Translations under genes and position numbers: made by a program
Shown: piece after piece, positions 1-12,042 of the stretch
Numbering within the stretch: the stretch's first letter is position 1
Layout: every line of letters starts with the position of its first letter
Assembly: GCF_040712315.1 (NCBI RefSeq)
Contig: NC_134020.1
Coordinates: 34,712,751-34,776,750 of the forward strand
Direction: 5' to 3'
Source: Castanea sativa
Lineage: Eukaryota > Streptophyta > Magnoliopsida > Fagales > Fagaceae
DNA length: 64,000 bases
The notes under the pieces: generated by a model
Told to the model about the DNA's origin: nothing
Seen by the model: the letters and a program-made list of their open reading frames with translations, nothing else
The model's database searches: none

Positions 1-22
1 CACAGGTTATGGAATCTAACTC

Positions 23-499
23 CTATGGAGTCACACTTGGGTATCCCCATACGATTGGGTAATGAGGACTGTCGTACCACATTCCAAAAGCAATAAGGTA
101 GTCGTCCTTCATACCTTTGTTGGATTTAGGAAGACAGAATATGAGCCTAACAATACTAGATCTAGATTTGAGGTAGTATCCTATGTCTTTAAGTTTATGA
201 CACTCGTACATATAAATGATGTCGTGCCATGTAAGGTTCAGACCCATTTGCTCATTTAGAGCATCGACACAGCCTAAAACTCTAAACACGTTAGGTGTGC
301 ATTGGTCTAGGCATAGCCTATGGTTGCAGAGGTACTCACTGGTTACATTTTTCATAGGAAGTGTCATCCCACCCTCTAAAAAGGCGATGATGGGAATGAC
401 AACTTCCCCTTCTTCTCTATCGCCAGCTATAGCTTTAAGGGAACAATACCTCAAACTGTAGAATACAATATTTAGCTCGAAAACCCTCCATACCAGCAT
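23..499 (-). pseudogene. Gag-like / putative plant transposon protein fragment
   Basis: A 158-codon open frame starts at an ATG at 497-499. It contains a stretch around residues 60-130 with the segments LCLDQCTPNVFRVLGCVDAL, HDIIYMYECHKL, GYYLKSRSS and LPKSNKGMKDDYLI. From memory this pattern is typical of the retrotransposon-derived 'putative plant transposon protein' family that is very abundant in Fagaceae-like genomes. No zinc knuckle, protease or reverse transcriptase frame is visible next to it, so it is an isolated remnant rather than a complete element. It probably encodes nothing the plant uses. The family assignment is by recognition only; confidence is moderate for retroelement origin and low for the exact family. 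Confidence 0.5.
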
Positions 500-1239
500 T
501 GGTATCCACTAGACACTTGAATCTACCCATTCGGTCAGGGCAAGCGTGAAACTTTAGAGAGTGGAAGGGTATAACTAATGGCCGAGAACAATAGCTGAGG
601 AGAAATGAACTTAAAGGATTGAGAACTTACGGGAAATAGGTAAACGGTTCTTCGCGAGCTTCTTGAGAGGAGAGAGAATAGGAGCTTTTGAGATTTGATT
701 GATTTCTAAAGTGAGAGGTTGAATTTTGGTTTCCTAGATGTTTAGGCGTATGGGAAGCGGCATTGAATGGGAGTTATCTCGCCCAAATCTGAGTGGAAGA
801 TCCGAACCGTTAGATGTGCATCGCACTGTTGGATGTGGGGGATAAGGCGTTGCCTACAGCAATTAATGCGTGTCTAGCGGATTTCGAAGCGTCAGTGGCG
901 GTTTAAAAGAGGCGAGATGTTGTTTTCACGCGTGTTGATTTGAAAAGCGTATGAAGGTTGTGGTGATGTGTCAAAACTTCACTTTCCTTCCCTGATGGGG
1001 AGAAAAACGAAGTTTTGAGGGGCTGTTGTGTGGGTAAAATGGTCAAAACACGTATCTTGGGTCTTGGGCCTAATATTAGCGATGTAAGCCTGTTCGAGCA
1101 GGGCCTTTGAGGCCCACGAGTCAGCTTTTGCTGGAAAGGTTGATGATGTAGTCTGAGGAGAAGCATCTCTTTGGCTAAGTCCAATAAAGATTGTATGGTA
1201 CGTCATGATGTTTGAGGAGAGAGTTTTGGAAAGTTTAGT
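500..1239. other. Non-coding retroelement flank, no gene seen
   Basis: Only short overlapping frames are present, with no conserved motif. The sequence lies between a gag-like fragment and an LTR-like end, so it is most likely untranslated or degenerate retroelement sequence. Confidence 0.35.
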
Positions 1240-1788
1240 GGGTAAAGATATGTTTCACGCTGTTGTAGAAAGGAAGAATATATGAGAAATATCAAGGGAA
1301 AAATCTGCTACCACCGCATTAAAGACCTTGCATCTACCTCTCTGGCCGCATTAATGGGGAAATGACATTTGAACAGTACCAGTTAGCCTTACAGCTATTA
1401 TTTGAGGACCTCCAGAGGGCGGTGGAGAATAAAAAAGATCTGGATTATTGATTTGTATTACATGTGGACTGTGAAGGGAAGAGGAAGAGTGATATAAAAG
1501 GAAAAAGAGAAAGAAAAAGGGGGGGGGTCTTCTTCTTCCTCTTCAATTGTAATTTATTGTTAAAAGAAAGAAAGGCAATACAAATCATCCTTGGCTTATG
1601 TCTGAGGAAAATTTCTGTTATTTTTATCCATTGATTGTGTAGATAGTGGCAATCTAGCCTGCCTATCTGTTGTCCAATATCCATAAACCCTAGGTTTCAA
1701 GCCCATGCTCTACAAATTTCATTGTATAAGACTCTTTGGGTCTGAGCCCATCACTTGTTTGGGTCCAGGTACAAATTGTGCACTTACA
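1240..1788 (+). mobile_element. LTR fragment of a Gypsy-type or gag-only retroelement (3' part)
   Basis: The block has the order of an LTR read on the plus strand: a U3-like part, a TATA-like gatataaaag at 1491-1500, a pyrimidine-rich tract, and a U5-like part ending in ...cacttaca at 1788. It resembles LTRs common in Fagaceae, from memory. I could not find its 5' TG end, its partner LTR or a target duplication, so the left boundary is approximate. Confidence 0.4.
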
Positions 1789-2129
1789 AGACTAATAGCA
1801 ATACTGATCATAAAATAATTTTATTTCATTCCCTCTATGTTATTCCTAAACAAGGTTACTTACATTCCATCCTAATTCTCAAAATTATTTAATTCTATTA
1901 TGTTAATTTCTTTTCCATTCATTTCCCATACTTAAATGCATTTCATTCATTTACATTTCTTTATGATCATTCTATTCCATTACTTTATGAACTCCAAAAC
2001 GAAGGCTTAGGGCTATTATTTAAGTTTTATATATTATAAGTTCATATTTATTTTTCAAAGTGAGACTTTGTTTAGACCCCTTAAACAGATTATTTAACCT
2101 AATATATTAGCCAAGTGATTACTTAGAGT

Positions 2130-2924
2130 ATATTTCAGATCTAGGTTAAACATAAACCATCATATCATGCAAAGTTGCTGAAAAGTAAATAACACCACGA
2201 TATGATTACCTAGAAAAACCAATGAAACTAACTCGTTTCAAGGTAAAAACCAGGGGAGAATTTGACCTAGCTATCCTTAAGATAAACCAAATCCACTATA
2301 AGAAAATTGAAGTTTTTACAAAAGATTTAATCCTAAATCTCATGCTACCTCATGTAGTAATTTATTGACAAGACCATGTGCAAGCTCCGAATCCACAAAC
2401 TCCTTCTCTTCTTAGATTAATAGCAACACAAGCACACCTTAGCTTGTGGCTTTGAGACTCCACTCAAAGGTTTTAGATCACCATCAGTAGTTGATCTTAA
2501 ATGCAGCAACTAGTTCTACCAATCCTTGATTGTAGTTTAAGCTACAGTGAAGGTACAGAACCTCTCAAATCTCACAAAGAGTAACACACAAGTCTTCCAA
2601 AAGTCTCCAAAACGTAGCTAGGGTTTTCTTTTATATATGGAGAAGTTTAAGTGAAACCCTAAATGTTTTTGTTGTGATTGGACTAAAATAACCTTCTGCA
2701 GAAAACCCTATCTATGATTTTTGATCAGTCGGGTCTATTTCTCAATCGGTCAAAAAAGACCGAACTTGAATTCTCTTTTCTGCAATTAGCTGGACTTTGA
2801 AATCTTGAAACACACTTATTTAAGCACACTCAAAACACTTATACTAGACTTGTTTTGCTCTCAGTTTGCCAACATAATACAACCATGATTCTAAACATTT
2901 AATCTAAATCTTTAGAACATAACA
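2130..2924 (-). mobile_element. LTR (3' LTR of a minus-strand retroelement)
   Basis: The minus strand starts TGTTATGTTCTAAAG at 2924, directly after a purine tract, as a 3' LTR should. The part 2707-2924 is repeated in the same orientation at 6345-6543, which supports a pair of LTRs. A TATA-like ccatatataaaag lies on the minus strand at about 2628-2640. The far (left) end is not defined by a target duplication and is approximate. Confidence 0.5.
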
Positions 2925-2941
2925 ATCACCCCCTTTGGAAA
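2925..2941 (-). promoter_or_regulatory. Polypurine tract of the LTR retroelement
   Basis: On the minus strand the sequence tttccaaagggggtgat abuts the LTR start TGTTATG. This is the expected position and composition of a second-strand primer (PPT). Confidence 0.5.
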
Positions 2942-3422
2942 TCCATGGCAAAACACATACAAATGTAATGTTTAAACAAAACCAGCTCAAATACAAGTTA
3001 TTGTCCAAAAACATATCTTACACAACTACTAACTATTAGTTGCTAGTATAATCAGCAGCCAGCTGTTGAAAGATTTAACCTGTAAATTCCCTAAACATCG
3101 AAAACAACTCATAAACGCATGTGTGGAAAATATAGTTAACCATTCTAAACAAAATTTAAACTTTGAAACCACCAAAACAAACAATTTGATAGTAAACACA
3201 TCAACATGAATAACCTCAGAATCATCAACTATCATAATCTCATCACATCAATGTTTAAATGAAACAAAGAAAATAACTAAAAAACAAAAATACATCAAAA
3301 CTGAAACTGAATAAAACAAAATATAATAAAGCAAAGTACTTTCCCTAGCCAAAATACATGTGTACTCCCCTTATATACATAAATCTACTCCCCATTTTTG
3401 TTATGAATTTCCAAAGGCAATA

Positions 3423-4551
3423 TCAATCCTCAAAGGGTGGAGGTGATGAAAAAGAACTCCTATAATCTGAGAAATCAGCTCTCAATGATGCAACCTTAGT
3501 CAAGAGCTCATCAAGCAGCTGTCCTTGAGCAACCTGAGTTGTCTTGATGGATTGCATCATGGCTCGGAGTGACAATGGAGGATTAACATCCTGAGCATGT
3601 CCAGCAAGGTCCACAACAACAGTCGGATCCACATAAGTCTCTTCAACAGCAAGCATGGCACCAGAGGTAGTAGAACCATCTCCTAATGGTCTATTAGATG
3701 TCCCAGTGCTTGGCTTAGCACTCTTCATCTATGCTTGTCTTTGTCTAAGATAGGTAGTTCCTATGGGGGCCATAATGTGTACTAACTCTAGGGAAGGAAA
3801 CTCTAACAACTCTAAAAATCTCAAAATCCTAAAAATAACAAAGGAAAGAAAAGCTTTTGACCTTTACTCTTACTCCTATAGACATCCACAATGGTATGAA
3901 TATACATAGAAGAGAAACACATAGAACCATTTGTGATAAGAGCATATAAAAAAGCACAACGCACTATAAGTACTGTATAAATATGAGAGATAAAATAGAT
4001 GTTATGACAAGTCATCCATAAGTATAATGAGTTAAACTCCGTAAACTCACAAGAGTTGATTCTTGGTTCTGATCCCCAAGAAACAGGACGACCACAAAAA
4101 AAGGACATCATATCATCTACAGCAGGAAACTCTGTGTAAGGATAAACGGGTTTACGAACTAAAGGTACTCTTAAAGCCTCAGAAACAACTTGTTTACTTA
4201 TTGTGAACTCTTGACCACGGATACAAGTAGTCAAATAATGACCACCGGTGTCCTCTAAATAAACAAAAAGATTAGAGTAAAACTCTCGAATCAAGGAAGC
4301 AAGAGGAGTACCAGACAACTCACATAGAGAAACCCAATCCTAGCCGCAAAATTCCTACGTATGGAAGGATCTAACTTACTCAAAACTATTTCCTTTTCAC
4401 CCCAAATTGACTTATATTTGTTCAAGGTCTCATAGGTTTCCTCACATTTATCAGACAAAAACTTAACACCTATAGTAGAACTAGATGAAGAGGAAGAACC
4501 AGGGTTCCTTTTGGCTCTAGTCTTAAATTTCCCACTAGGTTTAGGAGCCAT
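3423..4551 (-). pseudogene. Broken gag-like ORF of an LTR retroelement (putative plant transposon protein domain)
   Basis: Three minus-strand frames line up as one damaged protein. Frame one (4551-4291) starts MAPKPSGKFKTRAKRNPGSS and carries KCEETYETLNKYKSIWGEKE and LDPSIRRNFAAR. A shift near 4340 moves the frame to 4318-3821, with LSGTPLASLIREFYSNL, CIRGQEFTISKQVVSEALRV and FFCGRPVSWG, the core of a domain I recognise from gag-like plant transposon proteins. The last part (3728-3423) has a C-terminal helix-rich stretch, AMMQSIKTTQVAQGQLLDEL. No protease, integrase, reverse transcriptase or RNase H is seen between the LTR-like repeats, so the element is non-autonomous or gutted. Frameshifts and stops make it a pseudogene. 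Confidence 0.6.
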
Positions 4552-4585
4552 GACTAAGGGTCAAAAAAAAAAAAAAACAAACAAA

Positions 4586-4588
<3 letters not shown>

Positions 4589-4643
<55 letters not shown>
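4589..4643. repeat. (AC)n microsatellite
   Basis: About 27 uninterrupted AC units follow an A-rich tract, just upstream of the gag-like ORF on its own strand. Confidence 0.95.
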
Positions 4644-4646
<3 letters not shown>

Positions 4647-6291
4647 CAAGGGCAAACTACATAAGAAGGATTAGAGATAAAATAACATGCAAATTTAAAA
4701 ACTATATGATGCATGACATTTAATCTTGCATGATGCATGATCTAATGTTCTTACACAACCCAAAAACATCCCAATTTGCAAAATTGACAAGGTAAATTTA
4801 AGAATTATAGAAAACTTTTCAATTTTGAAAAGCCTAATTCTCAAAAATCCTTATATTGATCAATTGAACAACACAACATATATAAAACAGGTTACAATTA
4901 CTCAATTTATCAACAACATTAGCCAATTTCACTCAAATTTGTCCAATTTCACAAAATCCCCAAATTCTCAAGAACTTAGAACCCTAATTTCGAAATTTCT
5001 AATAAAACTTTAAAATTTTGAAATTAAAGCATGTGAATCATGTTTAAATGATGCATGAACAAAAACCCATGGTTTAGATTTGAACAAAACCCAATATTCA
5101 TTAAAAAAAAAAAACCCAAAATTTTCTAATGTGCAAAAATCCCTAAAAAAATCAATGAAAAATTCATGAAAGTATGTCATATGATGAAAAAGAAAGGGTA
5201 TAAAGGTCTTACCTAATATAGATGAAGAAAACCTTAGAAGGTTTGACCACGGAAAAGACAAAAAAAAAAAAATTGGATGAGGAATTGAGAGAGGAATCAA
5301 AGAGATAGACAAAAAGAACTTTTGAAAAAGTCAAATTTTATTCTTATATGTTTCAAAATTTTGAGATTTGATCGATAGAGAGGAATCGGGTAGGAATCGA
5401 AACCAACATGAAAGTAGGCTCGATCGGTCTAGAGGAATTGGGAAGGAATTAAGACAACTTGAGACTTTTTAAGAGAAAATCCATTTTTTTTTCCTTTACA
5501 TTTCGATTGATCGAAGAATAGGCTCAATCGGTTGAGTTTCAAAGAAACACAAATTTTGAAAAATCTGGAAAACTTTTTTGCAGAATCATTTGGAAAACTG
5601 TTTTTATGATATGACATGTATGTTCATGACTTCAAATGATTTTCAAAATCAAAATTTTCAAAAAGTGACTCAACTTTATCAAATTCCTCACTCTTTAATT
5701 TTCTCACACCTCAGAGATGCATTAAACACTTCAAGAAATTTAACTTTGGTAGGCCACAAAAAAACATCACAACACAATCAGATGTAACATTTAACAAAGT
5801 TTTTATTGTGGTGTGCGCAACTAGCAAGTGCATAAGATACTCACAAGGTGATATGTAAACAGAGAGTAAACACATTTTCTACATTATTCATCACATAAGT
5901 TTGAAAGTGACTATCACTTAAAGAGTTACATCATATAACTCCCACATCTCCTAGAAAACACGCTTGCAACTATGCAATTTTTTTTTTTATTGATTTTGAT
6001 TTTTCTTGTTCTTTTGAAGCATATTTTTCTTTATTTTTATTTTTGCTTCTTTCAACTAATGTACAATAACACCTTAAGAATTTTTCTATGCAAGTGCTAC
6101 ACCTTACCGAGCATGACTTATAATTTCCACACAGGTGTTCGTGATTGGTGAGTAACAGTGGTAAGATAGTTATTTATGCATTTCTCATAGGATTTTTTAG
6201 TTCTTACATTTTAAATAATGTGACTTCAAAATCAAGAGCGTGTTTACAACCCATAAACAACTCACATAATATAAGCACTACATCATATTGT

Positions 6292-6350
6292 CAAACAGAC
6301 TCACTAAGATTGAGTCTATTTTGCAAACAGACTCACTGAGATTGAGTCTA
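6292..6350. repeat. Tandem duplication of a 32-bp unit
   Basis: The unit caaacagactcactaagatt (first 20 bases) occurs twice with a 32-bp period. The second copy differs by one base in that stretch (ctgag for ctaag). It abuts the inner end of the right LTR fragment. Confidence 0.8.
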
Positions 6351-6543
6351 TCTACGATTTTTGATCGGTCGAGTCTATTTTTCGATCGGTTGAGAAAGGC
6401 AGAACTAGAATTCTCTTTTTTGCAATTAGCTAGACTTTGAAATCTTGAAACACACTTATTTACTAGACTTGTATTGCTCTTGGTTTGCCAACACAATACA
6501 GCCATGATTCTAAACATTTAATTTAAATATTTAGAACCTAACA
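6345..6543 (-). mobile_element. Second (5') LTR fragment of the minus-strand retroelement
   Basis: This block closely matches 2707-2924 in the same orientation, including gcaattagctagactttgaa, cttgaaacacacttattta and the terminal aacctaaca. Only about 200 bp of the LTR remain here. The two LTR ends bracket the gag-like remnant at 3423-4551. Confidence 0.5.
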
Positions 6544-6549
6544 CAAGGA

Positions 6550-7139
6550 AATGAAAAATAAAATAAGGAGAAAGATAGGAAGTTTCAAGAGTAGAGGAGT
6601 ATGGCCCTCTAGGCCCCACCTTTCTTTTGCCCTTGCCCAAGGTAGGAGGAGTTCGTGCTCCAACCACTACTAGGAAGATGATATGTGTCTCGATCGTCCT
6701 GTATAATACATATGACTCATTTGATTAGTTGGGTTATAAGTAAGTCATGTTTGGAGCCAAACTTGTCACCTAAGGTGATAACTTTGTGATATATTTTCTT
6801 CCATATTTTGTATAAGAACACAAATAAAACTAATAGAAGTAGTCAAATTGTATTTAGAGAGCTTTGATTATGATTACTAATTTTTTTATTGTTTTGATTA
6901 CATGATCGAAAGTGAAGGATAGATGATAAAAGGCAATAAATTTTGAGAATTATAATTTTCATTACCATTTTTTGTGGAGAGAGAGAGAGAGGGAGTTGTA
7001 TTGCATGGGGAAATTGAGAGTTTTAGAACATGTAAAAATGGATCATCAAGCATAGGAAAAGGAAATTAATCAGTAGTCTTCTTACTTCTTCCACTCAACA
7101 TGGGAAAGGCTCACCCGTGATCTCTCTCTCTCTCTCTCA

Positions 7140-7174
<35 letters not shown>

Positions 7175-8002
7175 CTAGTGTAGGGAAAACTGAACTAGTC
7201 TAGGATTAGCTCATAATTTTTGGGCCTTTAGTCTTCTTCTACTTAATGTAGCACTAGCATTAGGTGTGTGACGAGCATTGGCACGCCAAACTCCAAAAAC
7301 AATTCCTCATGAGATGTGTCAAATGCCAAAAAACTTTGACACATGCCATAGTGATGTTCTACTTTTAGAACAACAAGACTAACGTGCTAAAAATTTATGT
7401 ATTATTTTTATTACTTTCTCTCTCTTGTATTAACTGAAAATGAATAAAAAAATAATATATAAAGAATATTTAAATAAAATAGTAAAATAATAGAAGATAT
7501 GATGTAAGATATATTGTAAAATAATGTGTTAAAATAGATAAATTAATTTTTTGACGTGTCAAAATAGCATTTTGTTTGCACAGCTGATGCTAAATGCTAA
7601 ATGCTAAATTTTAGCACTTCAGCGCACCATAGAGCAAAAGTGAGCTCCATCATCTGTCCTAGTGTATGGTACCACATGCCATTATTGTTTTTATTCTTTC
7701 TTTTCATTTTCTTCTCTCCTCTCACATGTCATGTCTGTGATTTTGGGGTTGAGTTTTTTATTTTATTTTAATAAAAGGTTGATTTTATTTTAGGTTATTT
7801 TAATGGTGATGTGTTAAAAGTAAGAGATAAAATGTAGAGTTTATTGCCAAATGTTTTGTTAAAATAGATAAAATAACTTTTTTGTATGTTAAAATAGATT
7901 GTTTTAAAAACAGCTAATACTAATGCTCTTATGGAGTTGGAAAAGGAAATAGAATTGCCATTTGTGAATAGGGGAAGAAAAATTCTAGTGATAGTATGTG
8001 TG

Positions 8003-8007
<5 letters not shown>
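6550..8007. other. AT-rich intergenic sequence with MITE-like fragments
   Basis: No coding region is recognised. Short CT/AC tracts occur near 7122-7172. Two stretches (about 7250-7640 and 7740-7930) have the look of short AT-rich MITEs, with phrases such as tagcattaggtgtgtgacg and ctaatactaatgctcttatg near their ends. Exact termini were not resolved. Confidence 0.4.

Positions 8008-8090
<83 letters not shown>
8008..8090. repeat. Compound (GT)n(GA)n microsatellite
   Basis: About 14 GT units (8008-8036) run directly into about 27 GA units (8037-8090). Confidence 0.95.
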
Positions 8091-8092
<2 letters not shown>

Positions 8093-8681
8093 GGGTTCAA
8101 GTTGCACCAGATTTAACTTTATAAGTAGTGTTATACCACTCAATATTTTTTAATTGGATGCGAATATTAACAAATCTATCGTTGGATTACATTAACCTCG
8201 TATATTCTCCATGCTTCTAGAATTTCAAGATAATCAAGGATCAATAACTATGTCATAATAATTTGTTTAAATTATGGGTTCGATTTAAGTTACACATGAT
8301 GTAACTCTAAGCAACATTACACCATCCAATAACTTATTATTGAATTCATATTTTGAAAATCCAACCATTAAATTACATGTTTTATATGTTCTTAATATGC
8401 ATTTCAATTTAAACAAATGATTGATTATGTAGTTGTTGAACTTTAATTACCTTAAAATTTTGTAGATATGGAGAATATATGGATATAATGTAATCCAATT
8501 GTGAATTTGGCAAAAGTCGCATTTAGTTAAAAAAATATTAAATGACATAATATTACTTAAATTTACACTATATATATTGTAGAAGAAAAATGTTGTACTT
8601 GAAGCTCCTACAAAATGAGAAAAAAGAAAGAAAGAAGAGAAGTTCTATTGACCCCATCCATTAAGCATAGAAAAAAAAAAG

Positions 8682-8723
8682 GGTTTAACTAACATATACC
8701 CTTAGGGTATATGTTAGTAAACC
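8682..8723. repeat. Near-perfect hairpin at the end of the long TIR
   Basis: The arms ctaacatataccc and gggtatatgttag are separated by tta and flanked by ggttta/taaacc, giving about a 19-bp stem. A diverged counterpart lies at the other TIR end (about 12016-12042). Confidence 0.75.
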
Positions 8724-9140
8724 ATTTTAGGAAATTTTTTATGAGAAAGCAAAAAAGTAATTAACTTTTGAGTAAACTACATAATTAGTCCTTAACCTTT
8801 ACACTATATCTCAATTTAATCCTTAACCTTTCAGATGTGTCAATTTGGTCTCTAACATTTTGGTATTGTGTCAAAATAGTCTCAACTGTTAAGTGATGGA
8901 TGAAAAATGTTGAGATGGCTAATGGTCAATATAAAATATTATTTTTTGTCACATAGACTGCCGCATGTATTGCTTCATCAATATAATTAGGTTTTAAAAA
9001 ACTAGTGTCGTGGGTCCTTCAAATTTTTTTTTTTTTTTTTTTTTGCTTTGATTTTCTTTTGCTTTGCTTTCATGGGAAACAAACAAGATTACAAATCCAA
9101 AATTGAAAAATTAAACTTTATATTCCTTGCATTTTCCTAG

Positions 9141-11121
9141 TGTAGATGCTCATTTTTTGCGAGCCCAATAAGGAAGCAGGCCTAAAGTCATGGGCAAAAG
9201 AAAGTAGTATAGAGTGTCATTAGGCTAAGTGGCAAGAATAACGGATAATGGGTCTAAAAAGCAAATAAATGGATCCTGAGAAAGTAAGTGGGCCTAAAAA
9301 GGCCCGGAAGAAAGTAACAACAAACTCATGGGCTATATGGATGTGGGAAAGTGAAAATGGGTCACAGCTGCTATAGCAAGCCCAAAGTAGTGCAAATAAA
9401 GAAAGTAAGGGGCTATGGAAAACCCATGAGCCCCAAGGGAAAGGTGAGAAATACTTGGGCCGAAGAAGCCCAAGAAGTTAGTAAAAGCCCATGGGAAACA
9501 CTTAAATTGGAAAAAAAGGGCCAAGGATGCCCAAGAGAATAAGTGGGCCAATGACACCCAAATGAAAGTAGGCGGGACAATGGGAGCCCGCGAGTAGCAA
9601 AGGGCCTAGTGAGATCATTGGGCATTTGGAGAAAGAATAAACAGAAAAAGTCTAAAGCGGCCCAGCAAGCTTGGGTCAGGTAGACCTCATGGCAGGCACA
9701 ACAGAACTGCGTGGCAGGAAGCAAGTAACAGGAGCTGGGAATAAAGACATGAAACGGCCCACAACTAGGTAAGGCCCAGCCCTTAGAAGATGCAGGCCAT
9801 AAATGAGGAGTCAGGCGAAACAGCCCATGCCGAAAGAAGCCAAAAACAAGCAGCAGACTGGGCAGTTTAACGTTCAGACCGCGGCAGACAGATGAGCAAT
9901 AGGCAGAATTTTGAACAAGCATGAAGGCAAGGCACGCACAAGGCCCAGGTACCACCAGCCTATACCCAGCCAATATAGGAAATTGTGAGGTCACGGGTCA
10001 GAGGTAAGGGGGGTATGGTCTGGCGGTGGGGAGGGGAAAAACCCATTTTCATGTTTCCTGGTCAAGCCCTTTTGGAAGTACTGTCCTGCTAGGATGACAT
10101 ACAACCCAAAAGAGGTAAAGTTGGGTGGGAACCACCAGGTGCATGCCGAGAGAGGTAGAGGGAAGGAGAGTATTCACACCGTGGCAGGTAAGAATGCCAT
10201 AAGGAGCAAGCAAAACAAAAAAGCCTTCTCTGACTGAGGCGGAGGGGCGTTGGCTAGGTGACTGACCAGTCAGTGATGGTCGACAAAGGAATCCATGCCA
10301 GACAAAGACGGTTAAGGGCTAAAATGGTAAAAAGCCAAGCACGGTTGGCCCTATATAAGGAGCCCTATTGTGCATGGCTAGAGGAAAAAGAGGGGGGAGA
10401 CGGCCAAAAACCTCTGTGAGATAGTGGCTAGAATCACAAAAACAGGGGAACAAGAAAACAAAGGGAAAAAGGAGAAAAAGAATAGAAAAGAGAGTAAAAA
10501 AAAAAAAAAAAAAACAAAAGAAAAGAAAGGATTAAAGAAACAGAGAAAAATAAGTAAGAAAGAAACAGAGGGAATAGAGTGATTGGCATGCACCGAATGG
10601 GTTAATCTCTCTCTCCCCTTTCAACTCATGCTCTCTGGTAACAAAAGGAAGAAACTTCATTCAACCCAAGTCAGTTAGGCCCATTCCTTCAAAGCAGCTA
10701 ATTTCCTCCTCAAAGAGATTAGTCGCGTTGAAGGAATGGTTTCCTTTCCTGACACAAACTCTGTGGAACGGCTTAAAGCGGCAGGTTGACATTTGTTTCT
10801 TTAATACGCTCCTTATTCTCTATCTAATACTCATTATTTTGTTACCATCGTGTAAAATGGGCACCCTTCATTAAGGCCCACTAACTATTTTGCCTAAATT
10901 CTTATTATTATCTTTATTATATCTGTTTGCTGTAGTTAACGTGATAGTTCTGCCTGCCGTAAGCGTACGATCAAGACCTGACTAACAAGGACATTGTTTG
11001 TGCACAAGCCGGACCAGGAAGGTTTGCTCTTGGACCGGTCTCAACTCCTCAATCCAGAAAACTTTGGGCCTAGTGTAGTGGCAAACGGCCCAGCCCAACA
11101 CTTGCAAAAAAAGCCCACACA
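9141..11121 (+). mobile_element. Solo LTR (~1.98 kb) nested in the Mutator-like element
   Basis: The block starts TGTAGATGCTC and ends CCCACACA, and is flanked by the perfect 5-bp target duplication cctag (9136-9140 and 11122-11126). A TATA-like ctatataagg near 10350 points rightward. No second LTR, primer site or internal gene lies within it, so it is a single LTR left by recombination. Its two ends match, in reverse orientation, those of the element at 23559-25863, for example ttgctcttggaccggtctca and cccagcccaacacttgcaaa. Short open frames inside are not genes. Confidence 0.85.
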
Positions 11122-12042
11122 CCTAGCTACCAGACCAAGGAAAAACAAAACTTTGAAGATTAAGCCATTCACCCAATTTCCTTGTTCTTCTTGCTTGGTG
11201 TCAACACTATCGTGCTTATTGGAATCAAAATTTCCTCTTCTTTAATTAATCTCAACCAATGATCAAATCTTTTACCCTTGCTCTTCCTACACGCCATCAA
11301 AGTGTTGTGCTTGTTAGCTCATTTTATATTTCTTATTTAATCCCAGTCCCACCCAAATATCAAAATAGTCCATAAAATTCTTTAGTCCTACTAACAATAT
11401 GTTGTTAGGCCTAGTATCAGACTTTATCAGCATCAATACAATTACGCTTGTGAGCTATGAAAATAATAGTGGACTTTATGGAGGGCCTTTAAATTTCTAT
11501 AATCAACATAAATATTGTGTATTTGAAGTTTCTTTAAGAAATGGGTTTGTTGTTAGTTTCGCAATTTTTGCTTTTTCATTAATATTGCTTTTCCCTTGTT
11601 TGATTTCAAAAAATGTAGGAAAATGAAGTTGAATTTTTCAATTATGGGTTTCTAATCACGTTTGTTTCCCAAGAAAGCAAAGCAAAAGAAGATGAAAGGA
11701 AAAAAGAAAAATGAAGGACACGTAGCACTAGTTTTTTTTTTTTTTTAAGTTTATGCTGATGTGGCATTACATGTGGCAGTTTATGTGGCAAAAAAAAAAA
11801 AAAGATATTTTATTTTGACAATTAGCCACCTCAATATTTTTCATCCATCACTTAACGGTTGAGACCATTTTAGCATAATACCAAAAGGTTAGAGACTAAA
11901 TTGACACATTTGAAATGTTAGGGACTAAAATATTTAAAAATTGATTATGTAGTTTACACTTAACTTTTTTGACAATTTTTTTCAATTTTTTATAAAAAGT
12001 TTCTTAAAATAGATAATTAATGTGTGTGGCATACATTAAACC

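Larger units (their letters stand above)
8681..12042. mobile_element. Mutator-like non-autonomous element with long TIRs (ends approximate)
   Basis: About 350 bp at each side are inverted copies. The left arm carries taaactacataattagtcct, ggtattgtgtcaaaatagtc, ttaagtgatggatgaaaaat and tttgctttgctttcatggga. The reverse complement of the right arm (about 11630-12042) repeats these in the same order. Long TIRs without a transposase are typical of non-autonomous Mutator-like elements. The core is split by a solo LTR (9141-11121). Outside that LTR I see no captured gene. The outermost ends start near gggtttaac and end near attaaacc; no convincing 9-bp target duplication was found, so the termini are approximate. 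Confidence 0.65.

Noticed and set aside
1851..6548. caagg at about 1851 and at 6544 as a target duplication for the LTR pair
   Set aside because: The left caagg is not followed by a TG LTR start, and the right LTR is only a fragment. I treat the match as chance.
9333..9994. Overlapping frames of up to 193 codons on both strands
   Set aside because: They lie inside the solo LTR at 9141-11121, show no domain, and arise from its GGCC-rich, stop-poor sequence.
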